Shown here: one piece after another, positions 27,402 through 36,568 of the stretch | How positions within the stretch are numbered: position 1 is the first letter of the stretch | How the letters are laid out: each line of letters begins with the position of its first letter | Assembly (NCBI RefSeq): GCF_005848555.1 | Contig: NZ_CP040518.1 | Span: forward strand, 3,543,501-3,607,500 | Length of the DNA: 64,000 nucleotides | Source: Blautia sp. SC05B48 | GTDB taxonomy: Bacteria > Bacillota > Clostridia > Lachnospirales > Lachnospiraceae | Reading direction: 5' to 3' | Made by a program: the position numbers and the translations under genes | The notes under the pieces: model-generated | What the model saw: only the letters and a program-made list of their open reading frames with translations | Databases searched by the model: none | What the model was told of the DNA's origin: nothing

Positions 27402-29273
27402 CTATGCTTCCACATAAATCGCATCAAAGTTACAGTTATCCTTACAGGATCCGCATTTGATACATACGTCGTTGTTGATTACATGTGGATGCTTGATCTT
27501 TCCTGAAATCGCACCAGCCGGACAGTTCTTCGCACACTTGCCGCAGCCGATACAGAACTCAGGATTGATATGGAATTGACGGAGCGCCGTGCAGACCTTC
27601 GCACGACATTTCTTATCTACGATATGCTCTACATATTCGTCACGGAAACGCTTCAGAGTACTGATGACTGGAAGCGGTGCACTCTTACCGAGGCCGCACA
27701 GTGCCATGCTCTGAACCATGTTTGCAAGCTCTTCCAGCTCATCCAGGTCAGAAAGCTCGCCCTTGCCTTCAACGATCCTCTCCAGGATCTCAAGCATACG
27801 TTTCGTACCTTCACGGCAAGGAACACATTTACCACAGCTCTCACGCTGTGTAAAGCTCATGAAGAAACGTGCAACCTCTACCATACAGGTATTCTCATCC
27901 ATAACAACCAGTCCGCCGGATCCCATGATAGCGTCCAGCTTCTTAACGGAATCAAAATCAAGCGGATGATCGATCTGGTCATCGATCAGACATCCACCGG
28001 ATGGTCCGCCGATCTGTACTCCCTTAAATGCAGCACCACTCTTAAGACCACCGCCGATGTCATAAATGATATGGCGGAGACTTGTTCCCATCGGCACCTC
28101 GATAAGACCGGTGTTCTCAATGGAACCGGTAAGTGAGAAGGTCTTTGTTCCGGGGCTTCCTTCTGTACCGATGGTGTGGAACCAGTCAGCACCCTGAAGG
28201 ATGATCTTCGGTACGTTGGCGTAGGTCTCTACGTTATTGAGAACAGTAGGTTTACCCCACAGACCCTGCTCGACAGTTCTCGGAGGTTTTACTCGAGGCA
28301 TACCTCTGTTGCCTTCGATAGAGGCAGTCAAGGCAGAACCTTCACCACATACGAACGCTCCGGCACCGCGATTGATATGTAAGTGGAAATTGATACCGGA
28401 ACCAAGGATATTATCGCCAAGAAGGCCATAGGACTCTGCCTGCTCAATGGCCATCCGGAGTCTCTGTACAGAAAGAGGATACTCGGCACGTACATAAATA
28501 TAACCATCCTCTGCACCTACTGCATAGGCAGCGATCACCATACCCTCGATCATCTTGTAAGGATCACCTTCCATTACAGAGCCATCCATAAATGCTCCCG
28601 GGTCACCCTCATCACCGTTACATACTACATAACGGACTTTTTCCGGCTGGCGTGCAACCTGTGACCATTTCTTGCCTGCAGGGAAACCTGCACCGCCACG
28701 GCCGCGGAGGCCGGACTTCGTGATCTCATCAATAACATCCTGTGGGGTCATTTCAAAGAACGCCTTCGCCATTGCGGAAAAGCCGCCTACGGAAATATAT
28801 TCATCAATGGACTCTGCATCGATCTTGCCACAGTTCTCAAGAACGATCCTTGTCTGCTGGTTCAGGAACGGAATGTCACTCGGATGCGGACAGGCCTCAT
28901 CATCATGACGATAAAACAGACGCTCAACAGGCAGTCCGCAGATCACGGTCTTCTCTACGATCTCGCGACAGTCATCTACCTGAACATGTACATACTGATA
29001 ATCATATGGCTCAATTCTCATAAGAGGACCAAGCTCACATAAGCCCTGGCATCCGGTCTTAACGATTCCTACATGAGGAACATCCTTCTGCATCTCAACT
29101 GCAACGCCCTCGATTCCCTCGCAAAGTCTTGACATTTCTTCATAAATCTTCTGAGCACCGGAAGCAATACATCCGGTACCGGAACAGACGAGAACACGGC
29201 AGGTATAGCCATCAAGATTCTTCTTAACCTCAGCCTGTTTGTTTTTCAGATCTTCCATACTGGTTATACTCAT
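27402..29273 (-). CDS. hydB: NADH/flavin subunit HydB of bifurcating hydrogenase (NuoF-like)
   Basis: A 623-residue NuoF-type subunit. It has an N-terminal thioredoxin-like 2Fe-2S domain (residues ~20-110), the NADH/FMN core (GLRGRGGAGFPAGKKW, CNGDEGDPGAFMD), a 4Fe-4S site CGKCVPCREG, and a C-terminal bacterial ferredoxin pair (CIGCGKCAKNCPAGAI and CIKCGSCKDNC). This is the flavin site where electrons split between NAD+ and ferredoxin. Its ATG overlaps the hydC stop by 4 bases. The added ferredoxin domain distinguishes it from respiratory NuoF. Confidence 0.95.
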   Translation of the reverse strand: MSITSMEDLKNKQAEVKKNLDGYTCRVLVCSGTGCIASGAQKIYEEMSRLCEGIEGVAVEMQKDVPHVGIVKTGCQGLCELGPLMRIEPYDYQYVHVQVDDCREIVEKTVICGLPVERLFYRHDDEACPHPSDIPFLNQQTRIVLENCGKIDAESIDEYISVGGFSAMAKAFFEMTPQDVIDEITKSGLRGRGGAGFPAGKKWSQVARQPEKVRYVVCNGDEGDPGAFMDGSVMEGDPYKMIEGMVIAAYAVGAEDGYIYVRAEYPLSVQRLRMAIEQAESYGLLGDNILGSGINFHLHINRGAGAFVCGEGSALTASIEGNRGMPRVKPPRTVEQGLWGKPTVLNNVETYANVPKIILQGADWFHTIGTEGSPGTKTFSLTGSIENTGLIEVPMGTSLRHIIYDIGGGLKSGAAFKGVQIGGPSGGCLIDDQIDHPLDFDSVKKLDAIMGSGGLVVMDENTCMVEVARFFMSFTQRESCGKCVPCREGTKRMLEILERIVEGKGELSDLDELEELANMVQSMALCGLGKSAPLPVISTLKRFRDEYVEHIVDKKCRAKVCTALRQFHINPEFCIGCGKCAKNCPAGAISGKIKHPHVINNDVCIKCGSCKDNCNFDAIYVEA

Positions 29274-29749
29274 ACGCTCTCACCTCTCAATTCATTTAAA
29301 AGCTCAACAGCCTTCTCAGGAGTCATCTTCGGGTGAACTTCATCATTTACAGTCAGTGTCGGTGCAAGTCCGCAGGCACCAAGACAGGAGACTGTCTCAA
29401 CGGTAAACATCATATCATCTGTAGTATGCTTCTTATGACTCAGTCCAAGCTCCTTCAGCATTGCTTCCTTTACAGGCATGGACTTACGTACATGACAGGC
29501 AGTACCGTCACATACCTTGATGATGTACTTGCCCTTCGGCTCAAAGGAAAAGTTCTCATAGAAAGTAGCTACACTGTACGCCTTCGCTTCTTTTACACCA
29601 ATCTGTTCCGCAACATAAGTAAGAAGCTCTCCCGGAAGATAACGGTACTCAGCCTGAATATCCTGCATGATCGGAATCAGTGATGCAGCTTTCCGGCCGT
29701 AGTGCTCGATGATCTCATCCGTTTTCTTGTAATACGTCTGGTCTAACAT
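29270..29749 (-). CDS. hydC: HydC subunit (NuoE-like 2Fe-2S protein)
   Basis: A 159-residue NuoE/24-kDa-type protein with a thioredoxin-like fold binding one 2Fe-2S cluster (CDGTACHVRKS ... CLGACGLAPT). It relays electrons within the HydABC complex. ATG 29749 has AGGAGGG 6 bases upstream; an in-frame upstream extension lacks such support. First gene of hydCBA, under a promoter with a Rex-like operator in the leader. Confidence 0.93.
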   Translation of the reverse strand: MLDQTYYKKTDEIIEHYGRKAASLIPIMQDIQAEYRYLPGELLTYVAEQIGVKEAKAYSVATFYENFSFEPKGKYIIKVCDGTACHVRKSMPVKEAMLKELGLSHKKHTTDDMMFTVETVSCLGACGLAPTLTVNDEVHPKMTPEKAVELLNELRGESV

Positions 29750-29804
29750 TCGGTTCCCTCCTTGTTTCTCATAGATTTTCCACTTGATCAACCTGTTCCA
29801 CTAC

Positions 29805-29822
29805 AGGTTAATGCTTTAACAC
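29805..29822. promoter_or_regulatory. Rex-like operator upstream of hydCBA
   Basis: AGGTTAA-TGCT-TTAACAC matches the redox regulator Rex consensus TTGTTAA-N4-TTAACAA in both inner half-sites. It lies about 25-40 bases downstream of the predicted hydC transcription start, where a bound repressor would block transcription. Confidence 0.6.
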
Positions 29823-29851
29823 TCTGTCAGTGCCTCATTTACGTGCCTATC

Positions 29852-29880
29852 ATTATATTGCACTATTTTCGTGCTTTTAA
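29852..29880 (-). promoter_or_regulatory. Promoter of hydCBA
   Basis: Minus-strand TATAAT with TTAAAA 17 bases upstream. The spacer holds a small inverted repeat GCAC/GTGC. The rest of the 399-base gap up to 30148 is AT-rich and shows no gene; a possible plus-strand -10 (TATAAT at 29979) may serve the group B hydrogenase. Confidence 0.5.
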
Positions 29881-30148
29881 TTATAACTTATATCGTCATT
29901 TTTCACAAGATATTTTTTCGTTTTTTTCAGAATATATTAGAAAGTTTACAACGTCTTACTGGTTTTGCATCTATTTTTTATAATAAATGTGCATTTTTTA
30001 ACATTCATGACAATAAAGAAACAAATATTCTTTTTTTGTTTCTGCTAAAAAAACATTTCCTATTGTTGATTTTATTTCTCAATTACTATAAGATGAATAA
30101 AAAGTGCGTGGAAAACATTTTAATCATTTTTTGAAAAGGAGAACATTT

Positions 30149-31657
30149 ATGCGAAATCTCGACACACCAGTTAAACAGATCCGGCGAAAGATTTTTACAG
30201 AAATTGCGAAGATCGGATTTGAATCCACGGACGAATCCCTGATTCACGATATTGAATCCATCCCTTACAATATTGTAGAGGAACGCGCGAAATATCGCGA
30301 GAGCATCTATCGTGAAAGAGCTGTTGCAAGTGAACGTGTCCGTCTGGCCATGGGACTTTCCCTCCGCCCGGAAAATCGTTCTGTACATCTTACTGATGGC
30401 GTAAAAGCCAGCAATATTGATGAAAAATATTATGAACCACCTCTTATGCAGGTGATTCCTTCCGCATGTTCCGCATGCGAATCCAACAAATACGAAGTCA
30501 GCAACATGTGCCGCGGCTGTGTTGCACATCCCTGTTTACTCACCTGCCCCAAAGGCGCCATTTCCATGGTAAACGGAAAATCCTTCATCGACCAGGACAA
30601 ATGCATTCACTGCGGAAGATGCAAAGCTGTCTGTCCCTACGACGCCATCGCCCATAAAGAACGTCCCTGCGAACGCGCCTGCGGTGTAAAAGCCATCGAA
30701 AGCGATGAACAGGGACGCGCTTCCATCAACCAGGATAAATGTGTATCCTGCGGTATGTGTATGGTCAGCTGCCCATTCGGTGCCATCTCTGATAAATCCC
30801 AGATTTTCCAGCTGGCACATGCCCTCCGTGAGGGAACTGAGATTATTGCAGAAATTGCACCAGCTTACATCAATCAGTTCGGTGAAGATGTAACTCCCGG
30901 TAAATTCCGCTCTGCTTTAACTCAGCTTGGATTTTCCAATATTTATGAAGTAGCACTCGGCGCAGACATCGGCTGTATTTCCGAGGCCCATCATTATGCA
31001 AAAGAAGTAGCCACCGGCAATCTCCCGTTCCTGCTTACCTCCTGCTGTCCGTCATGGTCTGTAATGGCGAAGAAATACTTCCCGGCTATGATTGACAACA
31101 TCTCACAGGAACTGACCCCGATGGTGGCAACTGCCCGCATTGTAAAAAAAGAACATCCCAATGCGAAAGTAGTATTCATCGGACCATGCGCCTCCAAGAA
31201 ACTGGAAGCCATGCGCCATTCCGTAAGAAGTGATGTGGATTTTGTTATCACTTTCGAAGAACTTTGGGGATTGTTCGATGCCAAAGATATCATTCCATCT
31301 GCATGCGAGGATATTCCGGAAGAAACCCAGGCCGCAACCGCCGCAGGACGAGGATACGCCATCGCCGGCGGCGTAGCTGGTGCCATTGAAGCCTGTCTGA
31401 AGGAATATTATCCTGATGTCCCCGTCCACATCGAACACGCCGAAAGCCTCGCTGAGTGCAAAAAAGTTCTCACTCTGGCCAAAGCCGGCAAGATCAAAAA
31501 CTGCATGATCGAAGGAATGGCCTGTCCGGGAGGCTGCATCGGCGGTGCCGGAACCAATGCCGGCTTCGCAAAAACCTCCAAAGCACTCAAGAAATATGTA
31601 GATGGCTCAGACCCTAAGATTCCATCTCAGGAACTTGAAAATCTGGAATTGAATTAA
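30149..31657 (+). CDS. Group B [FeFe]-hydrogenase
   Basis: A 502-residue monomeric-type [FeFe]-hydrogenase of the less studied group B. A Cys-rich N-terminal region (Cys107, 110, 121, 124, 129, 133) and two 4Fe-4S ferredoxin motifs (CIHCGRCKAVCP from 152, CVSCGMCMVSCP from 198) precede the H-cluster domain. Its motifs are TSCCPSW (297), GPCASKK (345) and EGMACPGGCIGGAG (455), differing from group A in the typical group B way. Direction and partner are unknown; ferredoxin is likely. ATG 30149 follows AAAGGAG. It is divergent from hydCBA. Confidence 0.88.
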   Translation: MRNLDTPVKQIRRKIFTEIAKIGFESTDESLIHDIESIPYNIVEERAKYRESIYRERAVASERVRLAMGLSLRPENRSVHLTDGVKASNIDEKYYEPPLMQVIPSACSACESNKYEVSNMCRGCVAHPCLLTCPKGAISMVNGKSFIDQDKCIHCGRCKAVCPYDAIAHKERPCERACGVKAIESDEQGRASINQDKCVSCGMCMVSCPFGAISDKSQIFQLAHALREGTEIIAEIAPAYINQFGEDVTPGKFRSALTQLGFSNIYEVALGADIGCISEAHHYAKEVATGNLPFLLTSCCPSWSVMAKKYFPAMIDNISQELTPMVATARIVKKEHPNAKVVFIGPCASKKLEAMRHSVRSDVDFVITFEELWGLFDAKDIIPSACEDIPEETQAATAAGRGYAIAGGVAGAIEACLKEYYPDVPVHIEHAESLAECKKVLTLAKAGKIKNCMIEGMACPGGCIGGAGTNAGFAKTSKALKKYVDGSDPKIPSQELENLELN

Positions 31658-31671
31658 TTAATCTTTGACAC

Positions 31672-31709
31672 AAAAAGATGTGCGCCTGTTTTTATTCAGA
31701 CGCACATCT
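31672..31709 (-). terminator. Terminator after the glucosaminidase gene
   Basis: Stem AGATGTGCG / CGCACATCT; the T run is on the minus-strand side. It ends the minus-strand acetogenesis cluster and faces the group B hydrogenase gene. Confidence 0.75.
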
Positions 31710-31717
31710 CCATTTCA

Positions 31718-32479
31718 TCATTTCTCCACAGCCTCTGTGCTCTCCGGCCAGGTATATTCCTCACCTTTCAGATTTGCCAGAAGGCTTCTAAGCTTATATC
31801 CATAGCTTCTCCCGGCGGCCCATCCACCGCCGTAAGGATTCTCCTGAATCCCAAGCCATTCCACATAAGGTGCACTCTCCCGGGTCACATACTGAAAACG
31901 GTTATCCACACAGACCTGATTCAGTTCATCCGAAGACGCATAAGCCTTCAGATGCTGTACCTGAGCCCGAATCCCGGTCCTGACATCCGGAAAGGAATTT
32001 CCGGCAACACCGCCGCCGGTAGTCCCAAGTCCGGAAAAATTAAACTGCCCGGCACTGGCATCTCCGCCAAACTGAAGCCAACCGGTCTCAAGCATCGCCT
32101 GCTCAAAAACAACCTCCCCACGGACACCCTCCGCATCCGCTTCCTCTGTCACAATTGTGCAAAACGTATCAATGTCCGGTGCGCCACCCTCTGTCAGGAT
32201 ACCGGAAGGATATTCCACATTCTGCGCCTCATACTGCGCCACCATATCCTCCCCAGTCACTGTGGTACACCCCATGATCGTATAATATCCGTAAGTATTA
32301 TCTGTGGAATCATCCACAAAACTATCTGCATCACTCTCTCCGGATGGCTGGGGCTTGGAGATCTGTCCCTCCATGGAATGATCCGCTTCTTCTGCAAAAA
32401 CACCCACAGGCGTTCCGAATACCAGAACGCCTGCAAGCATCATCATCCGTAAACAAAAACTATTTCGGAATCTGTACAT
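31718..32479 (-). CDS. Secreted glucosaminidase-domain protein (GH73-like)
   Basis: A 253-residue exported protein: signal peptide ending near VFA-EEA, an acidic Ser/Asp-rich linker to about residue 60, then a peptidoglycan N-acetylglucosaminidase-like domain. The probable catalytic Glu is in VVFEQAMLETGWLQFGG, followed by FNFSGLGTTGGG and FPDVRTGIRAQVQHLKAYAS. It probably trims cell-wall glycan. It sits 21 bases after folD on the same strand and ends at the terminator, so it may be a readthrough passenger of the folate genes. The ribosome binding site (AAAGGA, 14 bases off) is weak. Confidence 0.82.
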   Translation of the reverse strand: MYRFRNSFCLRMMMLAGVLVFGTPVGVFAEEADHSMEGQISKPQPSGESDADSFVDDSTDNTYGYYTIMGCTTVTGEDMVAQYEAQNVEYPSGILTEGGAPDIDTFCTIVTEEADAEGVRGEVVFEQAMLETGWLQFGGDASAGQFNFSGLGTTGGGVAGNSFPDVRTGIRAQVQHLKAYASSDELNQVCVDNRFQYVTRESAPYVEWLGIQENPYGGGWAAGRSYGYKLRSLLANLKGEEYTWPESTEAVEK

Positions 32480-32500
32480 ATATCAATAATCAATCCTTTA

Positions 32501-33352
32501 TTACTGCGCTTTTCTCATTGCTGCTTCAACTACGTGTCCTACAAGAACAGAAGTTGTAACACTTCCTACTCCGCCAGGAACCGGTGTGATCGCATCAACG
32601 ATTGGCTCAACTGCCGCATAATCAACATCACCACAAAGCTTACCCTCTGCATTGACATTGATACCAACATCGATAATGGTCTGTCCCTCTCTGACATAAT
32701 CAGCGCCGACAACACCAGCACGACCAGCTGCAACGATGACGATTTCCGCCTCTTTTGCAACAGACGGCATATCAACGGTTCTTGTATGGCAGATCGTTAC
32801 TGTCGCATTTTTCTTAACAAGCATCATGGCAGCCGGTTTACCAACTACAAGACTTCTTCCGATAACAACCGCTTTTTTGCCTGTGCAGTCGATTCCATAG
32901 TGATCAAGGATCTCCATGCATGCCTGCGGTGTACATGGCGGGAATCCGATCTTCTTGCCTGTAAATACACCAGACATGGAAAGATCTGTCATACAGTCAA
33001 CATCCTTCTCTGCTGCAAGTGCATTCTCGATCACTGCCTGATCCAGATGTTTTGGCAGCGGACGGAACAGAAGAACTCCATGGATCTTGTCATCTTTGTT
33101 TACTTTATCGATGGTTGCAAGAAGCTCATCCTGGGAAACATCCTCCGGAAGAAGAATTTTCTCACATGCAACACCAAGAGTCTCACAGCGCTTTGTAGCA
33201 CCTCTCTCATAGGAAATATCGCTTGGATTCTCACCAACACGGATAATGCAAAGTGTAGGATCTACACCTTTTGCCTGAAGCTCTGCAACGTTCGCTTTGA
33301 TCTTTTCATTGAGAGCCGCTGTTACTTCTTTACCTAATAACTGCTTTGCCAT
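32501..33352 (-). CDS. folD: Methylenetetrahydrofolate dehydrogenase (FolD family)
   Basis: A 283-residue FolD-family enzyme that interconverts methylene- and methenyl-tetrahydrofolate in the methyl branch of acetogenesis. It has the nucleotide segment GRSLVVGKPAAMMLVKKNATVTICHT and the closing motif TPVPGGVGSVTTSVLVGH. In the substrate motif GENPSDISYERGATKRCE, Tyr48 is kept but the lysine needed for cyclohydrolase activity (E. coli Lys54) aligns with Ala52. With fchA 14 bases upstream, this points to a dehydrogenase-only enzyme. Cofactor choice (NAD or NADP) cannot be fixed here. Confidence 0.93.
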   Translation of the reverse strand: MAKQLLGKEVTAALNEKIKANVAELQAKGVDPTLCIIRVGENPSDISYERGATKRCETLGVACEKILLPEDVSQDELLATIDKVNKDDKIHGVLLFRPLPKHLDQAVIENALAAEKDVDCMTDLSMSGVFTGKKIGFPPCTPQACMEILDHYGIDCTGKKAVVIGRSLVVGKPAAMMLVKKNATVTICHTRTVDMPSVAKEAEIVIVAAGRAGVVGADYVREGQTIIDVGINVNAEGKLCGDVDYAAVEPIVDAITPVPGGVGSVTTSVLVGHVVEAAMRKAQ

Positions 33353-33366
33353 TTGTCTGGTTCCTC

Positions 33367-33996
33367 CTATTTCAGTCTTCCGAGAACACTGTCAAATGTC
33401 TCGTCTGCGATCTTTGTATATTTCTCAAGCATAGCGTCTGCTTTTTTGTTTAATTCCTCTGCATACGCACGGTCAGCCATAGATTTTGTGTTAATGTACA
33501 CATTCAGGCTTGCTCCCTTAAGAGCTGCTTTGCAGAATGCAGCACCTACACCAGCATCACTAATTGCAAGCTTAGAACCTTTTGCTCCGAACTCAACGAT
33601 AAGTTCAATAGCCTCGCAGCATTTCTCCATGATCTCCATAGGAACAGAGCATGCTTCCTTGAGGGCAGCTTCCATTACTCGAGCCTTCTCAGCCTTCTCT
33701 TCTTCGGTCTCTCTCGGCATTCCGTAAGCCTTGGAAAGAGGCTCAAAAACTTCCGCATCTCTCTCAATCAGATGAAGGAAATCTTTCTGAAGCTGATCAC
33801 ATTTCTTTTTCAGCTCCCACATTTCATCTTCTACATCTGCATATTTTTTCTTACCGACAGTAAGGCTTCCAACCATATTTCCAAGAGCTGTACCAACAGC
33901 AGCTACAAGGGCAGATGCACCGCCGCCGCCTGGAACCGGTGCCTTGGAGCTTAATACCTCGACAAATTCAGTACATGTACTGGTAGAAAATCCCAT
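33367..33996 (-). CDS. fchA: Methenyltetrahydrofolate cyclohydrolase
   Basis: A 209-residue member of the formiminotransferase-cyclodeaminase/cyclohydrolase family, all-helical. The motif APVPGGGGASALVAAVGTALG near the N-terminus and the long helices with EAVEF-like charged faces are typical. It hydrolyses methenyl- to 10-formyl-tetrahydrofolate and back, between Fhs and FolD in the Wood-Ljungdahl methyl branch. It lies directly between fhs and folD, as expected. Confidence 0.93.
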   Translation of the reverse strand: MGFSTSTCTEFVEVLSSKAPVPGGGGASALVAAVGTALGNMVGSLTVGKKKYADVEDEMWELKKKCDQLQKDFLHLIERDAEVFEPLSKAYGMPRETEEEKAEKARVMEAALKEACSVPMEIMEKCCEAIELIVEFGAKGSKLAISDAGVGAAFCKAALKGASLNVYINTKSMADRAYAEELNKKADAMLEKYTKIADETFDSVLGRLK

Positions 33997-34044
33997 AGGA
34001 CTCTCCTCCTTATATTCTTATTTTAGCACTCTTTAGAGCCCATT

Positions 34045-34066
34045 GGGGGCTTTATAAAAAGCCCCC
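34045..34066. other. Intercistronic hairpin fhs / fchA
   Basis: GGGGGCTT / AAGCCCCC with a small loop between fhs and fchA, without a T run on the coding (minus) strand. It probably protects mRNA or modulates readthrough. Confidence 0.5.
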
Positions 34067-34094
34067 TCCGGTTGTTTTTGATCTTATGTTCCGA

Positions 34095-35780
34095 TTAGAA
34101 GAGACCTGTGATCTTACCTGTCTCATCTACATCGATCTTGGTTGCTGCCGGAACTTTCGGGAGACCTGGCATAGTCATGATCTCACCTGTCAGAGCAACG
34201 ATGAATCCTGCACCTGCGGAAATCTTCAGGTTACGTACTGTTACCTCAAAGTCTGTCGGTGCACCAAGTTTTGTCTGATCATCAGTCAGACTGTACTGTG
34301 TCTTAGCAACACAGATCGGGCAGTTGCCAAATCCAAGTGTTTCCAGCTGTTTTGCCTGTTTCTGAGCATTTGCTGTAAGAACAACTTTCTTACCACCGTA
34401 AACTTTCTGTACGATGTTATTCAGTTTATCCTCGATGGATCCCTCAAGCTCATAAGCATATGTGAAGTCATTCGGCTCCTCAACAAGACGGATTACTTCC
34501 TCAGCAAGCTTCATGCCGCCTTCGCCGCCTTTTGCCCATACCTCGGAAAGTGCAACGTTAACGCCAAGCTCTTTACATTTTGCCTCAACCAGGTCAAGCT
34601 CTGCCTTGGTATCGGTCGGGAATGCATTGATAGCAACTACACATGGAAGTTTGTATACATTTTTGATATTGCTTACATGTTTCAGAAGGTTTGGAAGACC
34701 TTTCTCAAGAGCCTCAAGGTTCTCGTTGTTCAGATCTGCCTTCGGAACACCACCGTTGTATTTCAGTGCACGAACAGTAGCTACGATAACAACTGCGCTT
34801 GGATGAAGGCCTGCCATACGACACTTGATGTCAAGGAATTTCTCTGCACCAAGGTCAGCACCGAATCCAGCCTCTGTGATAGCATAATCTGCAAGTTTCA
34901 TAGCCATCTTTGTAGCTGTTACGGAGTTACATCCATGAGCGATGTTTGCGAATGGTCCGCCGTGTACGATTGCAGGAACATGCTCCAGTGTCTGTACAAG
35001 GTTTGGTTTCAGGGCATCTTTCAGAAGTGCTGTCATAGCACCCTCTGCATGAAGATCACCAGCTGTTACCGGTTTCTGCTCGGAAACTTTACCATAGGTA
35101 TATCCGATGATGATTCTGGAAAGTCTCTCTTTCAGGTCTTTGATGTCACTTGCGAGGCAAAGAACTGCCATGATCTCAGATGCAACTGTGATGTCGTATC
35201 CGTCTTCACGAGGCATACCGTTTGTTCTTCCGCCAAGACCATCTACTACATTACGAAGCTGACGGTCGTTCATGTCCACGCAACGTCTCCATGTGATCTT
35301 TCTCGGGTCAATGTTCAGGTCATTACCCTGGAAGATATGGTTGTCGATCATTGCTGCAAGAAGGTTGTTTGCCGCACCGATCGCATGGAAGTCACCGGTA
35401 AAGTGAAGGTTGATATCCTCCATCGGAACTACCTGTGCATAACCGCCGCCTGCTGCACCACCTTTTACACCGAATACCGGTCCGAGGGATGGCTCACGAA
35501 GAGCTACCATTACTTTTTTGCCCATTTTCTGCATTGCATCTGCAAGACCAACGGTTGTTGTTGTTTTTCCCTCTCCTGCAGGTGTCGGGTTGATAGCTGT
35601 TACGAGGATCAGCTTACCATCTTTCTTGTCACTCTCTTTTAACAGATTGTAATCAATTTTTGCTTTGTACTTACCGTACTGCTCCAGATATTTGTCGTCA
35701 ATACCTGCCTTCTCTGCAATCTGTGTGATTGGAAGCATTTCGCACTCCTGTGCAATTTCGATGTCACTTTTAAATCCCAT
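34095..35780 (-). CDS. fhs: Formate-tetrahydrofolate ligase
   Basis: A 561-residue enzyme activating formate with ATP onto tetrahydrofolate, the entry of the methyl branch. The P-loop is TPAGEGKTT (66-74); [22 protein letters not shown] and [13 protein letters not shown] are signature stretches. Length matches acetogen enzymes (~556-560). It is preceded by a DUF3786 gene and a weak attenuator-like hairpin and is followed by fchA and folD. No formate dehydrogenase gene is in the window. Confidence 0.97.
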   Translation of the reverse strand: MGFKSDIEIAQECEMLPITQIAEKAGIDDKYLEQYGKYKAKIDYNLLKESDKKDGKLILVTAINPTPAGEGKTTTTVGLADAMQKMGKKVMVALREPSLGPVFGVKGGAAGGGYAQVVPMEDINLHFTGDFHAIGAANNLLAAMIDNHIFQGNDLNIDPRKITWRRCVDMNDRQLRNVVDGLGGRTNGMPREDGYDITVASEIMAVLCLASDIKDLKERLSRIIIGYTYGKVSEQKPVTAGDLHAEGAMTALLKDALKPNLVQTLEHVPAIVHGGPFANIAHGCNSVTATKMAMKLADYAITEAGFGADLGAEKFLDIKCRMAGLHPSAVVIVATVRALKYNGGVPKADLNNENLEALEKGLPNLLKHVSNIKNVYKLPCVVAINAFPTDTKAELDLVEAKCKELGVNVALSEVWAKGGEGGMKLAEEVIRLVEEPNDFTYAYELEGSIEDKLNNIVQKVYGGKKVVLTANAQKQAKQLETLGFGNCPICVAKTQYSLTDDQTKLGAPTDFEVTVRNLKISAGAGFIVALTGEIMTMPGLPKVPAATKIDVDETGKITGLF

Positions 35781-35839
35781 AATGTTACCTCCCTTTAGGT
35801 ATTTTTACAGTTTTTAATCCCTTAAAACTGCATCTCTAT

Positions 35840-35861
35840 AAAAACAGGTCCCATCCTGTTC
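35840..35861 (-). terminator. Weak attenuator-like hairpin before fhs
   Basis: On the minus strand AACAGG pairs with CCTGTT and is followed by T5. Six base pairs suggest partial termination between DUF3786 and fhs. Confidence 0.4.
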
Positions 35862-35878
35862 TTAACTATTTTTCATTT

Positions 35879-36541
35879 TTAAAGACATTTCAGAAATGCC
35901 TTTAAAGACCCAATGATAACGTCTCCCATAACGGCCATATCCTCAGCCGCAAAGGAAACCGGAAAATTATCAGAAAACAAGATCTGTGAGGACGGCGGAA
36001 ATTCATCATCCCCCTCCCAGAGGATCATCTGAACTACATATCCTGGAAAGATCTCCACCTGGTATGCAATATCTCCATGATCCACGGGAACCGCATGGAT
36101 GTGTTCCATGATTTCCTTGAAATCCTTAAGTCTGTTTCCGTATGTGAAAGCCAGGCGTTTGATGCACCTGCCATCAAACTGACGGAGATAAACCTCTCCC
36201 CAGGGCATTTCCCTGTATGTTTTAAACCTTCCGCTTCCCTGAGATACATTCCCGTTCAGCAGAAAACGGATAGCAAGGATCTTTGCATAATGCATTTCCT
36301 CAAGAGGATAAAATCCCGCATCGTCTTCTTCATGAGTTACCTGAAAATCCGGCCAGGAAATATAATAAACGCTTTCCAGGAATTTCAGAGTCAGTACTTT
36401 CTTCTCTTCGTCATAAGGAAGTGAAAGACGTCCGGCAATTTCTGCCGGGTCTGCCTTACTGAACTCCTCTATATAATGCTCCCAGGGCATTCTTTCCTTG
36501 CTGTCTTTTTCATAATTCAAGTCATTTATACTAAAAGCCAT
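35879..36541 (-). CDS. DUF3786 domain protein
   Basis: A 220-residue soluble protein resembling DUF3786 (first half: DPAEIAGRLSLPYDEEKKVLTLKFLESVYYISWPDF; second half: FKTYREMPWGEVYLRQFDGRC and ILWEGDDEFPPSSQILFSDN). No catalytic motif or membrane segment is visible. The family is seen mainly in anaerobes with corrinoid enzymes. Here it lies between the corrinoid activator RACo and fhs, 27 bases after RACo. A role in handling or reactivating corrinoid protein is plausible by context only. Confidence 0.75.
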   Translation of the reverse strand: MAFSINDLNYEKDSKERMPWEHYIEEFSKADPAEIAGRLSLPYDEEKKVLTLKFLESVYYISWPDFQVTHEEDDAGFYPLEEMHYAKILAIRFLLNGNVSQGSGRFKTYREMPWGEVYLRQFDGRCIKRLAFTYGNRLKDFKEIMEHIHAVPVDHGDIAYQVEIFPGYVVQMILWEGDDEFPPSSQILFSDNFPVSFAAEDMAVMGDVIIGSLKAFLKCL

Positions 36542-36568
36542 GTTTTACCTCTGCTGTTTTAGTCTGCT

